Positions 25,950-33,868 of a stretch of DNA of 64,000 nucleotides are shown here, one piece after another (position 1 is the first letter of the stretch; each line of letters starts with the position of its first letter). The position numbers and the translations under genes were made by a program. Source of the DNA: Aerophototrophica crusticola (GTDB taxonomy: Bacteria; Pseudomonadota; Alphaproteobacteria; Azospirillales; Azospirillaceae); contig MOEB01000018.1 of assembly GCA_001939945.1 (NCBI GenBank), positions 1 through 64,000 on the forward strand. Direction: 5' to 3'. The notes below the pieces were generated by a model, which was given only the letters and a program-made list of their open reading frames with translations, was not told the DNA's origin and made no database searches.

Positions 25950-25992
25950 ATGGCCCAAAAGCGAAGGGCGCCCCTGTGAGGGGGCGCCCTTG
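25950..25992 (-). terminator. Rho-independent terminator of petABC
   Basis: The perfect stem AAGGGCGCCCC (25964-25974) pairs with GGGGCGCCCTT (25981-25991). On the minus strand it is followed by a short T-rich run (TTCGCTTTTGG). It lies 30 nt past the petC stop codon. Confidence 0.8.
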
Positions 25993-26020
25993 CCGAAGGT
26001 CACGCGGGACCGGGTGACGC

Positions 26021-26806
26021 TCAGTGCGCGTCGGCCCAGACGCGGCGCTTGGCGGCGTACATCAGCCCGGCGAACACCACCAGGAACAGCATCACCATGA
26101 TGCCGGTCTGGCGGCGGCTCTCCAGGTGGGGCTCGGCGGCCCAGGCCAGGAACGTGGTCACGTCCTTGGCCTGCTGCTCCACCGTGGCCTTGGTGCCGTC
26201 GCCATAGGTGATCCCGTCCGGATAGATGGGCGGGGCCATGGCGATGGCGTGGCCGGGGAAGTACTTGTTGTAGTACGTCCCCTCCGGCACCGGGTGGTCG
26301 GCGGGGGCCTCCGCGTAGCCGGTCAGCAGCGCGTAGATGTAGTCCTCATGGTGGGACCGGGCCTTCACGATCAGGGACAGGTCCGGCGGGGCCTTGCCGT
26401 TGTTGGCGGCGGCAGCGGCCTGCTTGTTCGGGAAGGGGTTCTTGAAGTGGTCGGCCGGGATGCCCGGACGGGTCACCAGCTCGCCCTGGTCGTTGGGCGT
26501 CTTGTCCTGGATCTCGTACTGGGCGGCGATGGCCTTCACCTCCTCCTCGGTGAACCCGATCTCCTCCAGGTTACGGTAGGCGAGCAGGTCCATCGAGTGG
26601 CAGGCGGAGCAGACCTCCTTGTAGACCTGGAAGCCGCGCTGCAGCGACGCCCGGTCGAAGGTCTTGAACATGGAGAAGGGGCTGTTCACCCCGCCATGGC
26701 TCCACTCCTGCGCGGGCGGCACCGGGGCGTCGCCTGCGGCCAGGGCGCCGGCGGCACCGGTCAGGCCCAGGACGCCGGCAAGGATGAGGGTACGCAGGCG
26801 ACGCAT
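26021..26806 (-). CDS. petC: Cytochrome c1 of the bc1 complex
   Basis: This 261-residue precursor has a signal peptide (1-24) and the heme c motif CSACH (Cys66, Cys69, His70). A distal Met ligand is probably in 'HAIAMAPPIYPDG', and a C-terminal membrane anchor (about 235-253) ends in 'AAKRRVWADAH'. It passes electrons from the Rieske centre to soluble cytochrome c on the periplasmic side. Its start codon overlaps the end of petB by one base. It is the last gene of petABC and a terminator follows. Confidence 0.96.
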   Translation of the reverse strand: MRRLRTLILAGVLGLTGAAGALAAGDAPVPPAQEWSHGGVNSPFSMFKTFDRASLQRGFQVYKEVCSACHSMDLLAYRNLEEIGFTEEEVKAIAAQYEIQDKTPNDQGELVTRPGIPADHFKNPFPNKQAAAAANNGKAPPDLSLIVKARSHHEDYIYALLTGYAEAPADHPVPEGTYYNKYFPGHAIAMAPPIYPDGITYGDGTKATVEQQAKDVTTFLAWAAEPHLESRRQTGIMVMLFLVVFAGLMYAAKRRVWADAH

Positions 26807-28110
26807 CAGGCCTTCTCCATCGGCTTGGCAGCGGCGACGGCGCCGACGCGGCCACCGCCCAGGACAGGCTGCGCGATGCTGGCAGGCAGCGGAAGCGGAC
26901 GCTCAAAGCTGCTGATCACGGGCAGGCCCAGGAAGAACAGGAAGTACAGGAAGGTGCCGACCTGGCCGACCAGCACGTAGGGCTGCTCGGCCGGCTTGCC
27001 GCCGGCATACATCAGCATGGCGAAGGACACCACCAGCATCAGCACCCACCACTTGTAGATGGGGCGGAAGCGGTAGCTCTTCACCGGCGACCGATCCAGC
27101 CAGGGCATCAGGACCCAGATCAGGATGGAGGCGAACATGGCGATCACGCCGCCCAGCTTGGCGTCGATCAGCACCACGTCGCTGAAGGGCAGGCCGATGT
27201 TGAAGGTGATGGAGCGCAGGATGCCGTAGAAGGGCAGGAAGTACCATTCCGGCACGATGTGCGCGGGCGTCACCAGCGGGTCAGCCGGGATGTAGTTGTC
27301 TGGGTGGCCCAGGTAGTTCGGGGCGAAGAACACGAAGAAGGCGAAGAAGATCAGGAACAGCGACAGGCCGAACAGATCCTTCGTCGTGTAGTAGGGGTGG
27401 AACGGCAGGGTGTCCTGCGGGCCCTTCGGCTCGATGCCCAGCGGGTTGTTGGACCCGGTGATGTGCAGGGCGGCCACGTGCAGGAACACGACCGCGAAGA
27501 TCACGAAGGGCAGCAGGAAGTGCAGGGCGAAGAAGCGGTTCAGGGTCGGGTTGTCGACGGAGAAGCCGCCCCACAGCAGGGTCACGATGCTCTCGCCCAC
27601 CACCGGGACGGCCGAGAACAGGTTGGTGATCACGGTGGCGCCCCAGAAGGACATCTGGCCCCAGGGCAGCACGTAGCCCATGAAGGCGGTGGCCATCATG
27701 AGCAGGAAGATCACGACACCCAGGATCCACAGCAGCTCACGCGGCTTCTTGTAAGAGCCGTAGAGGAAGCCGCGCAGGATGTGGATGTAGACGACGATGA
27801 AGAACATGGACGCGCCGTTGGCGTGGATGTAGCGGAGCATCCAGCCCCAGTTCACGTCGCGCATGATGCGCTCGACCGACGTGAACGCCAGCGAGGTGTG
27901 CGCGGTGTACTGCATCGCCAGCACGACGCCGGAGACGATCATCGTCGCCAGCACGAACATGGCGAGGGCGCCGAAATTCCAGAAATAGTTGAAGTTGCGC
28001 GGAGTCGGGAACGTCCCGTACTCCTTCTGCATCATGGTGAACACCGGCAGTCGCTGGTCGATCCAGTTCACGACCGGGTTCTTGAAGCTGCTCGTGGGGG
28101 CGTGGGCCAT
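26806..28110 (-). CDS. petB: Cytochrome b of the bc1 complex
   Basis: This 434-residue membrane protein has eight helices. It has the quinol-oxidation PEWY segment ('[11 protein letters not shown]') and heme-ligand histidines in helices two and four ('[19 protein letters not shown]', '[20 protein letters not shown]'). It houses hemes bL and bH and both quinone sites. The length and the undivided gene fit alphaproteobacterial bc1 rather than split b6f. It lies between petA (26-nt gap) and petC (1-nt overlap). Confidence 0.96.
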   Translation of the reverse strand: MAHAPTSSFKNPVVNWIDQRLPVFTMMQKEYGTFPTPRNFNYFWNFGALAMFVLATMIVSGVVLAMQYTAHTSLAFTSVERIMRDVNWGWMLRYIHANGASMFFIVVYIHILRGFLYGSYKKPRELLWILGVVIFLLMMATAFMGYVLPWGQMSFWGATVITNLFSAVPVVGESIVTLLWGGFSVDNPTLNRFFALHFLLPFVIFAVVFLHVAALHITGSNNPLGIEPKGPQDTLPFHPYYTTKDLFGLSLFLIFFAFFVFFAPNYLGHPDNYIPADPLVTPAHIVPEWYFLPFYGILRSITFNIGLPFSDVVLIDAKLGGVIAMFASILIWVLMPWLDRSPVKSYRFRPIYKWWVLMLVVSFAMLMYAGGKPAEQPYVLVGQVGTFLYFLFFLGLPVISSFERPLPLPASIAQPVLGGGRVGAVAAAKPMEKA

Positions 28111-28136
28111 TGGGCACTCCCTGTCCTGGATCGACC

Positions 28137-28682
28137 TCAGCCGATCTTGACTCGCGTGTCGGTGAGGAAAGCGTACTCGGGAACCTGCAGGTTCTTCGGC
28201 GCCGGGCCCTTGCGGATGCGGCCGGACCCGTCATAGTGCGACCCGTGGCAGGGGCAGAACCACCCGCCGAAATCGCCCTTGGCCTCGCCGCTGTTGGTGC
28301 CCAGCGGGATGCAGCCCAGGTGGGTGCAGACGCCGACCAGCACCAGCCAGTTCTCCTTGCCCGCCTTGACGCGGTCTGCGTCCGTCTGCGGGTCGATCAG
28401 CTCGGCCAAGCCCACGGCCTGGGCCTGCTTGACCTCATCCTCGGTGCGGTTGCGGATGAAGACCGGCTTGCCGCGCCACATGACCTTGATCGCCTGGCCC
28501 GGCTGGATCGGGGCCAGGTCAACCTCGACGCTGGCCAGCGCCAGCGTGTCCGCGGCCGGGTTCATGCTCGACACGAACGGCCACAGGGCGACGGCGGCAC
28601 CCACGCCACCGGTCGCGGCGGCGGCCAGATATAGGAAGTCGCGGCGGGTATGTTCCTCGCCGCCATGCATGGTGTCCGCCAT
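28137..28682 (-). CDS. petA: Rieske iron-sulfur subunit of the bc1 complex
   Basis: The 181-residue protein has a Tat signal anchor ('[17 protein letters not shown]', 12-36) and the Rieske cluster motifs CTHLGC (Cys119, His121, Cys124) and CPCHGSH (Cys143, Cys145, His146). It binds the 2Fe-2S centre that takes electrons from ubiquinol. The ATG at 28682 gives a standard twin-arginine start, and the open frame upstream to 28820 is not protein-like. It is the first gene of petABC and is divergent from trmL. Confidence 0.96.
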   Translation of the reverse strand: MADTMHGGEEHTRRDFLYLAAAATGGVGAAVALWPFVSSMNPAADTLALASVEVDLAPIQPGQAIKVMWRGKPVFIRNRTEDEVKQAQAVGLAELIDPQTDADRVKAGKENWLVLVGVCTHLGCIPLGTNSGEAKGDFGGWFCPCHGSHYDGSGRIRKGPAPKNLQVPEYAFLTDTRVKIG

Positions 28683-29093
28683 CCCTCTCGTCTCCCTCAA
28701 CTCCTGCCGGGCCGCCCGGCAGAAGGCCGGCACCCGCCTGAAATCATCCCCGGTCCCGCCTGTTGCCCCTCCGGTCCCGTCCGCGCAGGTGCTGCGCGGC
28801 CAGCCCATGGGCAAAGGCAAAGCGCGCGGCCGGACTCCCCGCCCGGTCGCGCCGGACGGGTATACATCCGGGCATCCGGGTTGGGAAGCGCGTCGGCGAC
28901 GCAGCCCCCGGACAATCTGTCGCGTCGGTCACCGAACCGTCAGGGGCTCGGGCCCAAGCATTCCAGGGCCTTGCGACACCCGGCTTGACCCCGCGGGGCC
29001 TCCCGACGCATCAGATGGACCGGTATCGGGCCGAAGGACATGCGACGGCTTGTCCCTGCGCGGCCCGATTGTTGCGTGCCCAGGAAAGCACCC
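28683..29093. other. 411-nt divergent intergenic region between petA and trmL
   Basis: No gene or strong repeat is visible. It must hold the petABC promoter on the minus strand and the trmL promoter on the plus strand. I could not pick clear -35/-10 pairs by eye in this GC-rich DNA. Confidence 0.5.
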
Positions 29094-29546
29094 GTGCGCC
29101 TAGCCCTCTACCAGCCGGACATCCCGCAGAACACCGGCACCCTGATCCGACTTGGCGCCTGCCTGGGCGTGCCGGTGGACATCATCGAGCCCTGCGGCTT
29201 CATCCTGGACGACCGCCGCCTGCGCCGCAGCGCCATGGACTATGCCGAGCTGGCGGAGGTGACGCGGCATGTGAACTGGCCCGCCTTCCAGGCCACGCGG
29301 CCGGGGCGGGTGGTGCTGGTGGAGACGGAGCAGGGCGTGCCCTACACGTCCTTCGCGTTCAGGGCGGACGACACGCTGCTGCTGGGGCGGGAGACGGCAG
29401 GCACCCCGCCCGACGTGATGGCCGCCTGCGACGCCCGGGTGTACATCCCCATGCGGCCGGGGGTGCGGTCCCTGAACCAGGCGGTCGCCGCCTCCATGGT
29501 GTTGGGGGAGGCGCTGCGCCAGACGGGCGGTTTCCGGCCCGGCTGA
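29094..29546 (+). CDS. trmL: tRNA (cytidine/uridine-34 2'-O) methyltransferase TrmL
   Basis: This is a 150-residue SPOUT-class (knotted) methyltransferase: '[19 protein letters not shown]' at the N-terminus, '[15 protein letters not shown]' and '[18 protein letters not shown]', the TrmL/YibK signature that forms the SAM knot. It 2'-O-methylates the wobble base of tRNA-Leu isoacceptors. The GTG at 29094, with AGGAAAG just upstream, puts the first strand at the family start; the longer frame from 29040 adds non-conserved residues. Confidence 0.93.
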   Translation: MRLALYQPDIPQNTGTLIRLGACLGVPVDIIEPCGFILDDRRLRRSAMDYAELAEVTRHVNWPAFQATRPGRVVLVETEQGVPYTSFAFRADDTLLLGRETAGTPPDVMAACDARVYIPMRPGVRSLNQAVAASMVLGEALRQTGGFRPG

Positions 29547-29647
29547 CAGGGCTTGGCCGCCTGCCGGGCCGGTCGTGGCAAACTCCCCATGGCCCCGGTC
29601 GCCCGTCCGCGCTACACCTTGGGGAAAGACCCAAGAGGTTGTGCGCC

Positions 29648-30547
29648 ATGCCCACCCCGCTTCCGTCCCCCGACATCGTCGCCGACCGCCAAGCCCGCGC
29701 CCGCGCCTGGTTCGAGAGCCTGCGGGACCGCATCTGCGCCGCCTTCGAGGCCATCGAGGACGATTTGGCGGAGGGGCCGCACCAGGGCCTGTCCCCCGGC
29801 CGGTTCGAGCGCAAGGCCTGGGACCGGGCCAACCATGACGGGGCGCCCGGCGGCGGCGGGGTCATGTCGGTGATGCGCGGCCGGGTGTTTGAGAAGGTGG
29901 GCGTCAACGTCTCCACCGTCCATGGCAGCTTCAGCCCGGAGTTCCGCGCCAGCATGCCCGGCGCGGGGGACACGGGAGCCTTCTGGGCCAGCGGCATCAG
30001 CCTGGTGGCCCACATGCGCAACCCGCTGGTGCCGGCGGTGCACATGAACACCCGCCACCTGACCACCCAGATCGCCTGGTGCGGCGGCGGGGCTGACCTG
30101 ACGCCCATGTTCCTGGACAGCCCCGAGACGGAGGAGGACAAGGCGGAGTTCCACGCGGAACTGAAGGCCGCCTGTGACGCCCACGGCGCCGACTATTATG
30201 AGCGGTTCAAGGAGTGGTGCGACCGCTACTTCTTCCTGCCGCACCGGAACGAGCCGCGCGGCGTGGGCGGCATCTTCTATGACAACCTCGACACCGGCGA
30301 CTGGGAGGCGGACTTCGCCTTCACCAAGGCGGTGGGACAGGCGTTCCTGGACGTGTACCCCCGCATCGTCCGCCGCCGCATGCACACCCCCTGGACCCCG
30401 GCCCAGCGGGAGCACCAGCTTGTCCGCCGCGGCCGCTATGTGGAGTTCAACCTGATCCACGACCGCGGCACCCTGTTCGGCCTGAAGACCGGCGGCAACA
30501 TCGAGGCGATCCTGATGAGCCTGCCGCCCGAGGTGAAGTGGCCCTGA
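29648..30547 (+). CDS. hemF: Oxygen-dependent coproporphyrinogen III oxidase
   Basis: The 299-residue enzyme decarboxylates coproporphyrinogen III to protoporphyrinogen IX in heme synthesis, using O2. Family landmarks are '[20 protein letters not shown]', '[19 protein letters not shown]', '[13 protein letters not shown]', '[15 protein letters not shown]' and '[13 protein letters not shown]'. Length is normal. It ends overlapping the next gene (TGATG at 30545-30549), so the histidine phosphatase is translationally coupled. Presence of HemF indicates an aerobic or microaerobic lifestyle. Confidence 0.96.
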   Translation: MPTPLPSPDIVADRQARARAWFESLRDRICAAFEAIEDDLAEGPHQGLSPGRFERKAWDRANHDGAPGGGGVMSVMRGRVFEKVGVNVSTVHGSFSPEFRASMPGAGDTGAFWASGISLVAHMRNPLVPAVHMNTRHLTTQIAWCGGGADLTPMFLDSPETEEDKAEFHAELKAACDAHGADYYERFKEWCDRYFFLPHRNEPRGVGGIFYDNLDTGDWEADFAFTKAVGQAFLDVYPRIVRRRMHTPWTPAQREHQLVRRGRYVEFNLIHDRGTLFGLKTGGNIEAILMSLPPEVKWP

Positions 30548-31155
30548 TGTTCGACGGACAGATGCCCAGGGCGACGAGCCCGCACCCGGTCTGGCTGGTG
30601 CGGCACGGGGAAACCGCTTGGAACATCGAGGGCCGCAGCCAGGGCCACCGCGACAGCCCCCTGACGGACCGGGGACGTGCCCAGGCGGACCAGGTGGGCG
30701 CCCTGTTGGCGCGCCTCACGGCTAACACCCCCGGCGTGCGGCTGGTTGCCAGCCATCTGGGCCGGGCCCAGGCCACCGCCGCCGCCATCGCCCGGCACAC
30801 GGGCCTCGCCGTGGAAACGGACCCGCGTCTGGCAGAGGTCTCCTTCGGCGCCTGGGAAGGCATGACCAAGCCGGAGATCATCGCCGCCTGTCCCCAGATC
30901 ATGGGCACCGCCCCCGCCCTGGGCTGGCAGTTCCTGGCCCCGGGTGGGGAGAGTCTGGCCGGCGTGCAGGCCCGGCTGGCGGACTGGCTGCGCACCGTCA
31001 CCGGCCCGACCATCGCCGTCAGCCACGGCATGGCCAGCCGCATCCTGCGCGGCCTCGTCACCGGCCTGCCCCTGGACGACTGCCTGGCCCTCGCCATCCC
31101 GCAGGACCGGGTGTTCCGGGTGGAAGGGGAGGCGGTGGAGGAGATCGCGCCCTGA
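30547..31155 (+). CDS. Histidine phosphatase (phosphoglycerate mutase) superfamily protein
   Basis: The 202-residue protein carries the RHG motif 'LVRHGETAWN' with the catalytic His about 20 residues in. Acidic partners are in 'EVSFGAWEG', and the second histidine is in 'TIAVSHGMASR'. Family members dephosphorylate small phospho-metabolites; the CobC and GpmB branches are both possible. The start at 30547 overlaps the hemF stop codon, so a role connected to heme or cofactor metabolism is conceivable but unproven. It converges with the GGDEF gene at a 3-nt gap. Confidence 0.87.
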   Translation: MFDGQMPRATSPHPVWLVRHGETAWNIEGRSQGHRDSPLTDRGRAQADQVGALLARLTANTPGVRLVASHLGRAQATAAAIARHTGLAVETDPRLAEVSFGAWEGMTKPEIIAACPQIMGTAPALGWQFLAPGGESLAGVQARLADWLRTVTGPTIAVSHGMASRILRGLVTGLPLDDCLALAIPQDRVFRVEGEAVEEIAP

Positions 31156-31158
31156 CGG

Positions 31159-32043
31159 TTACGCCGCCAGCACCGTCACCCGGTTCCGCCCCTCATGCTT
31201 GCTGCGGTAGAGCGCGCTGTCGGCCCGTTTCAGGGCGGCCTCAATGGCGTCCTCGTCCGGCAGGACGGGGCTGACGCCGAAGCTGGCGGTGACGGGGCAC
31301 AACCGCCCCTCCGACCGCAGGGCCAGCTCAGCGATGCGCTTGCGCAGGCGTTCGGCCAGCAGGCTGACCACGTCGATGCCGGTGTTGCTGAACAGGATGG
31401 CGAATTCCTCCCCGCCCAGGCGGCCGATGCAGTCGGTCTGGCGCACGGCCCCTTGCAGGGTCTTGGCCACCTGGCGGATCACCTCGTCCCCCATGTCGTG
31501 GCCGAAGCCGTCATTCACCCGCTTGAAGTGGTCGATGTCCACCATGACCACGGCCAGCGACTCTACCGTGCGCTGGCGGCGGCGCAGCGCGTCCTCCGCC
31601 TGCTCGAAGAAGCTGCGCCGGTTCAGCACCCCGGACAGGGGGTCGGTCATGGCCAGCCGGTGCATGTCCTTGTGCGCCCGCACCAGCCGCTCCCCCAGCC
31701 GCAGCCGGGCGCGCAGCAGGCCGATGTCGATGGGCTTGGGCATGAAATCGTCGGCCCCGCCGTCCAGCGCCTCGATATGGGTGGCGATCTGGGTCATGGT
31801 CGTCATGATGACCAGGTACTGCAAGCCCGGCGGGTGCTTCACCCGTAGGTCCCAGCACAGCTCGATCCCCGACTTGCCGGGCAGGTTCAGGTCCACCAGG
31901 ACGATGTCGAACCAGTCGCCGGAGGCAAGCAGCTCCGCTTCCTCCGCCGTCTCGCACACGGCGACCTCATAGCCCAGGTCCAGCAGGACGGCTTGGAGCA
32001 TCTCCCGCACGAATCGGCTGTCATCTACGACCAGAACGCGCAT
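31159..32043 (-). CDS. Response regulator with GGDEF diguanylate cyclase domain
   Basis: This is a 294-residue REC-GGDEF protein. The receiver (1-118) has Asp7/Asp8, phosphoacceptor Asp51 in 'VLVDLNLPG', and Lys in 'DFMPKPIDIG'. The cyclase domain (about 130-290) has an intact active site GGEEF ('RLGGEEFAIL') and an upstream I-site RxxD ('RQTD') at the canonical five-residue spacing. It should make c-di-GMP when phosphorylated and be product-inhibited. No cognate kinase lies beside it. Inverted CCTATCCC/GGGATAGG octamers sit 57-87 nt upstream of the start. Confidence 0.93.
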   Translation of the reverse strand: MRVLVVDDSRFVREMLQAVLLDLGYEVAVCETAEEAELLASGDWFDIVLVDLNLPGKSGIELCWDLRVKHPPGLQYLVIMTTMTQIATHIEALDGGADDFMPKPIDIGLLRARLRLGERLVRAHKDMHRLAMTDPLSGVLNRRSFFEQAEDALRRRQRTVESLAVVMVDIDHFKRVNDGFGHDMGDEVIRQVAKTLQGAVRQTDCIGRLGGEEFAILFSNTGIDVVSLLAERLRKRIAELALRSEGRLCPVTASFGVSPVLPDEDAIEAALKRADSALYRSKHEGRNRVTVLAA

Positions 32044-32099
32044 CCCACCCTCCCTGCGCGCCTGATTGAAGCGCCGCTTAGGGCGAAAGGCAAGCTAGA

Positions 32100-32130
32100 C
32101 CTATCCCGAAAGTCAGTGCAAAGGGATAGG
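32100..32130. promoter_or_regulatory. Inverted octamer pair upstream of the diguanylate cyclase gene
   Basis: CCTATCCC (32100-32107) and GGGATAGG (32123-32130) are perfect inverted copies 15 bp apart, about 57 nt before the GGDEF gene start. The same octamer lies 56-67 nt upstream of the LuxR-type regulator and rebB starts. A dimeric regulator site is plausible. Confidence 0.45.
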
Positions 32131-32156
32131 CCTACTGCCCGCGTCGGGTATTGGCA

Positions 32157-33389
32157 TCAGCGCCCGGCCAGCCGCCGCTCCAGCTCCGCCAGGCAGTCCT
32201 CTCGGCTGGGGCGGTAGTCGCGGGCGGCCCACCAGCCTTCCACCGCGGCCAGCAGCTCCCCCACCGCCGGCCCGGGGGCGATGCCGCGGTCCAGCAGGTC
32301 CTGTCCCTTCAGGGGGAACGGGATCTCCTTCCAGGCGGCTGCCTCCGCCAGGGGCTCCAGCAGCTCGAACGCCGGGGTGCCGCGGTCGGCGGCGGCGATC
32401 AGCAGCAGGTCGCGGTACAGCTCCGTGCCCAGCTTCTGCAAGGCGTGGCGGCGTTGCTGCACCGTCAGGTCCGGGTGGACCTCCGCCGCCGGGTCCACCA
32501 GGGCCGCCAGCTGGTCGCGCTGGGCGTTGGACAGGCGCAGCCGCTCCGCCGCAGCCAGGGCGACCCCCCGGTCCCGCGGCAGCAGCACGGCCAAGTGGGC
32601 CATGGGGTCCGCTTCCCCCACCATCCATTCCAGCCGGTCCAGGGCCTGCAACCGCTCCACCCTTGTGGCGTGGGGCAGCAGGTGGGCGATGATCCCGCGC
32701 CCCAGCATCAGCCGCCAGACCTCCACCGCCCGGTCCAGGGCCAGCAGCTTCAGCAGCTCGTCCCGCACCCGCTCCCCCGACAGGGTGGGCAGCAGGGGCG
32801 CGAACTCGGCACAGGCGTCCAGGCTGGCCGCGTCCACCCCACCCCGGCCGAAGCGGGCATGGAAGCGGAAATAGCGCAGGATGCGCAGCACGTCCTCCTG
32901 GATGCGCTCCCGCGGGTCGCCAACGAAGCGCACCCGACCGGCCTCCAGGTCCGCCAGCCCGTCGAACGGGTCGTACAGGTCGCCATCCAGGCTCAGCGAC
33001 AGGGCGTTGAAGGTGAAGTCGCGGCGCTTCGCGTCCTCCAGCCAGTCGTCGGTGAACTCCACCTTGGCATGGCGGCCATAGGTCTCCACGTCCTTGCGCA
33101 GGGTGGTGACCTCGAAGGAACTGCCCTCCACGATGGCGGTGACGGTGCCGTGCTTGATTCCGGTGGGCACGGCGCGCAGGCCGTCCTGCTTCAGCCGGCG
33201 CATCACCTCGTCCGGGGGCAGCGGCGTGGCGATGTCCACGTCCTCCCCCTCCAGCCCCAGCACCGCGTCGCGCACGCAGCCGCCCACGAACCGGGCCTCC
33301 TGCCCCGTCCGCATCAGGCACTGCATCACCCGCCGCGCGGCGGTGCCGGCCATCAGGCCGATGGGCTCCAGGGTGCGGGCTGGGGTCAT
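32157..33389 (-). CDS. cca: CCA tRNA nucleotidyltransferase / poly(A) polymerase family protein
   Basis: This 410-residue class II nucleotidyltransferase has 'RFVGGCVRDAVLGLEGEDVD' with the catalytic DxD in 'EDVDIAT', and 'DFTFNALSLSLDGDLYDPF' and 'DVLRILRYFRFHARFG' as the RNA-binding and base-selection segments. A Cys- and Ala-rich helical tail follows. It most likely adds or repairs the 3' CCA of tRNAs; poly(A) polymerase is the alternative within the family. The start at 33389 is followed upstream by a 479-nt region holding a large palindrome. Confidence 0.9.
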   Translation of the reverse strand: MTPARTLEPIGLMAGTAARRVMQCLMRTGQEARFVGGCVRDAVLGLEGEDVDIATPLPPDEVMRRLKQDGLRAVPTGIKHGTVTAIVEGSSFEVTTLRKDVETYGRHAKVEFTDDWLEDAKRRDFTFNALSLSLDGDLYDPFDGLADLEAGRVRFVGDPRERIQEDVLRILRYFRFHARFGRGGVDAASLDACAEFAPLLPTLSGERVRDELLKLLALDRAVEVWRLMLGRGIIAHLLPHATRVERLQALDRLEWMVGEADPMAHLAVLLPRDRGVALAAAERLRLSNAQRDQLAALVDPAAEVHPDLTVQQRRHALQKLGTELYRDLLLIAAADRGTPAFELLEPLAEAAAWKEIPFPLKGQDLLDRGIAPGPAVGELLAAVEGWWAARDYRPSREDCLAELERRLAGR

Positions 33390-33868
33390 GCGGGGGTCCG
33401 GTTGAACGACCCCGCCTTGTTACAAGGCCATGGCGGCGGGTTCAACGGGGGAGGAAGCTTTTGCGGAGGAGGGCGGGGCGGAAGGATTTGGACACGGATG
33501 AAAGGGATGATTGCCGGATGGGCACGGATGGGGTTGGGGATGGGGATTGTGCCTAGATGGGTGTGGTGAGGCATTTGGACATTCACGGACACGCACCAAG
33601 CATTCACGAACACGCACAAAACAAGATAGCCTGCGGCGCTGTTTGCGCGGCGAAGCCGCAGTCATTTTTCGTGTATGTTCGTGCGTGGATGGTGCTTGTT
33701 CGTGAATGTTTCCGGCTCACCCGCCCAGTAAACCAAGAGCGCCAGAACCGGCCGCCCCATCAGGCCATTATCCCTGTACATCCGGCCTTGATCCGGGTTC
33801 ATCCGTGCCCGAGTCCTTCCGCAACGCCGCCGTCTGTCAGAGCCACACCGCCACGCCGAAAGGCTGCG
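33390..33868. repeat. Large nested palindromic element, copy A, in a 479-nt intergenic region
   Basis: No gene is present. Outer inverted arms (about 33480-33526 and 33774-33820) are built of CACGGATG/CCGGATG words and match at roughly three of four positions. Inner arms (about 33577-33626 and 33666-33712) are built of CATTCACGAACACGCAC words. The apex has a perfect CTGCGGC (33631-33637) / GCCGCAG (33655-33661) stem. The same architecture recurs at 43.5 kb. It lies between the end of the DUF58 operon and the start of cca, both on the minus strand. Confidence 0.75.

Noticed and set aside
33480-33820. A CRISPR array, because of repeated CACG-type words
   Set aside because: The words are short, unevenly spaced and arranged as inverted rather than direct repeats, and no cas gene is present.
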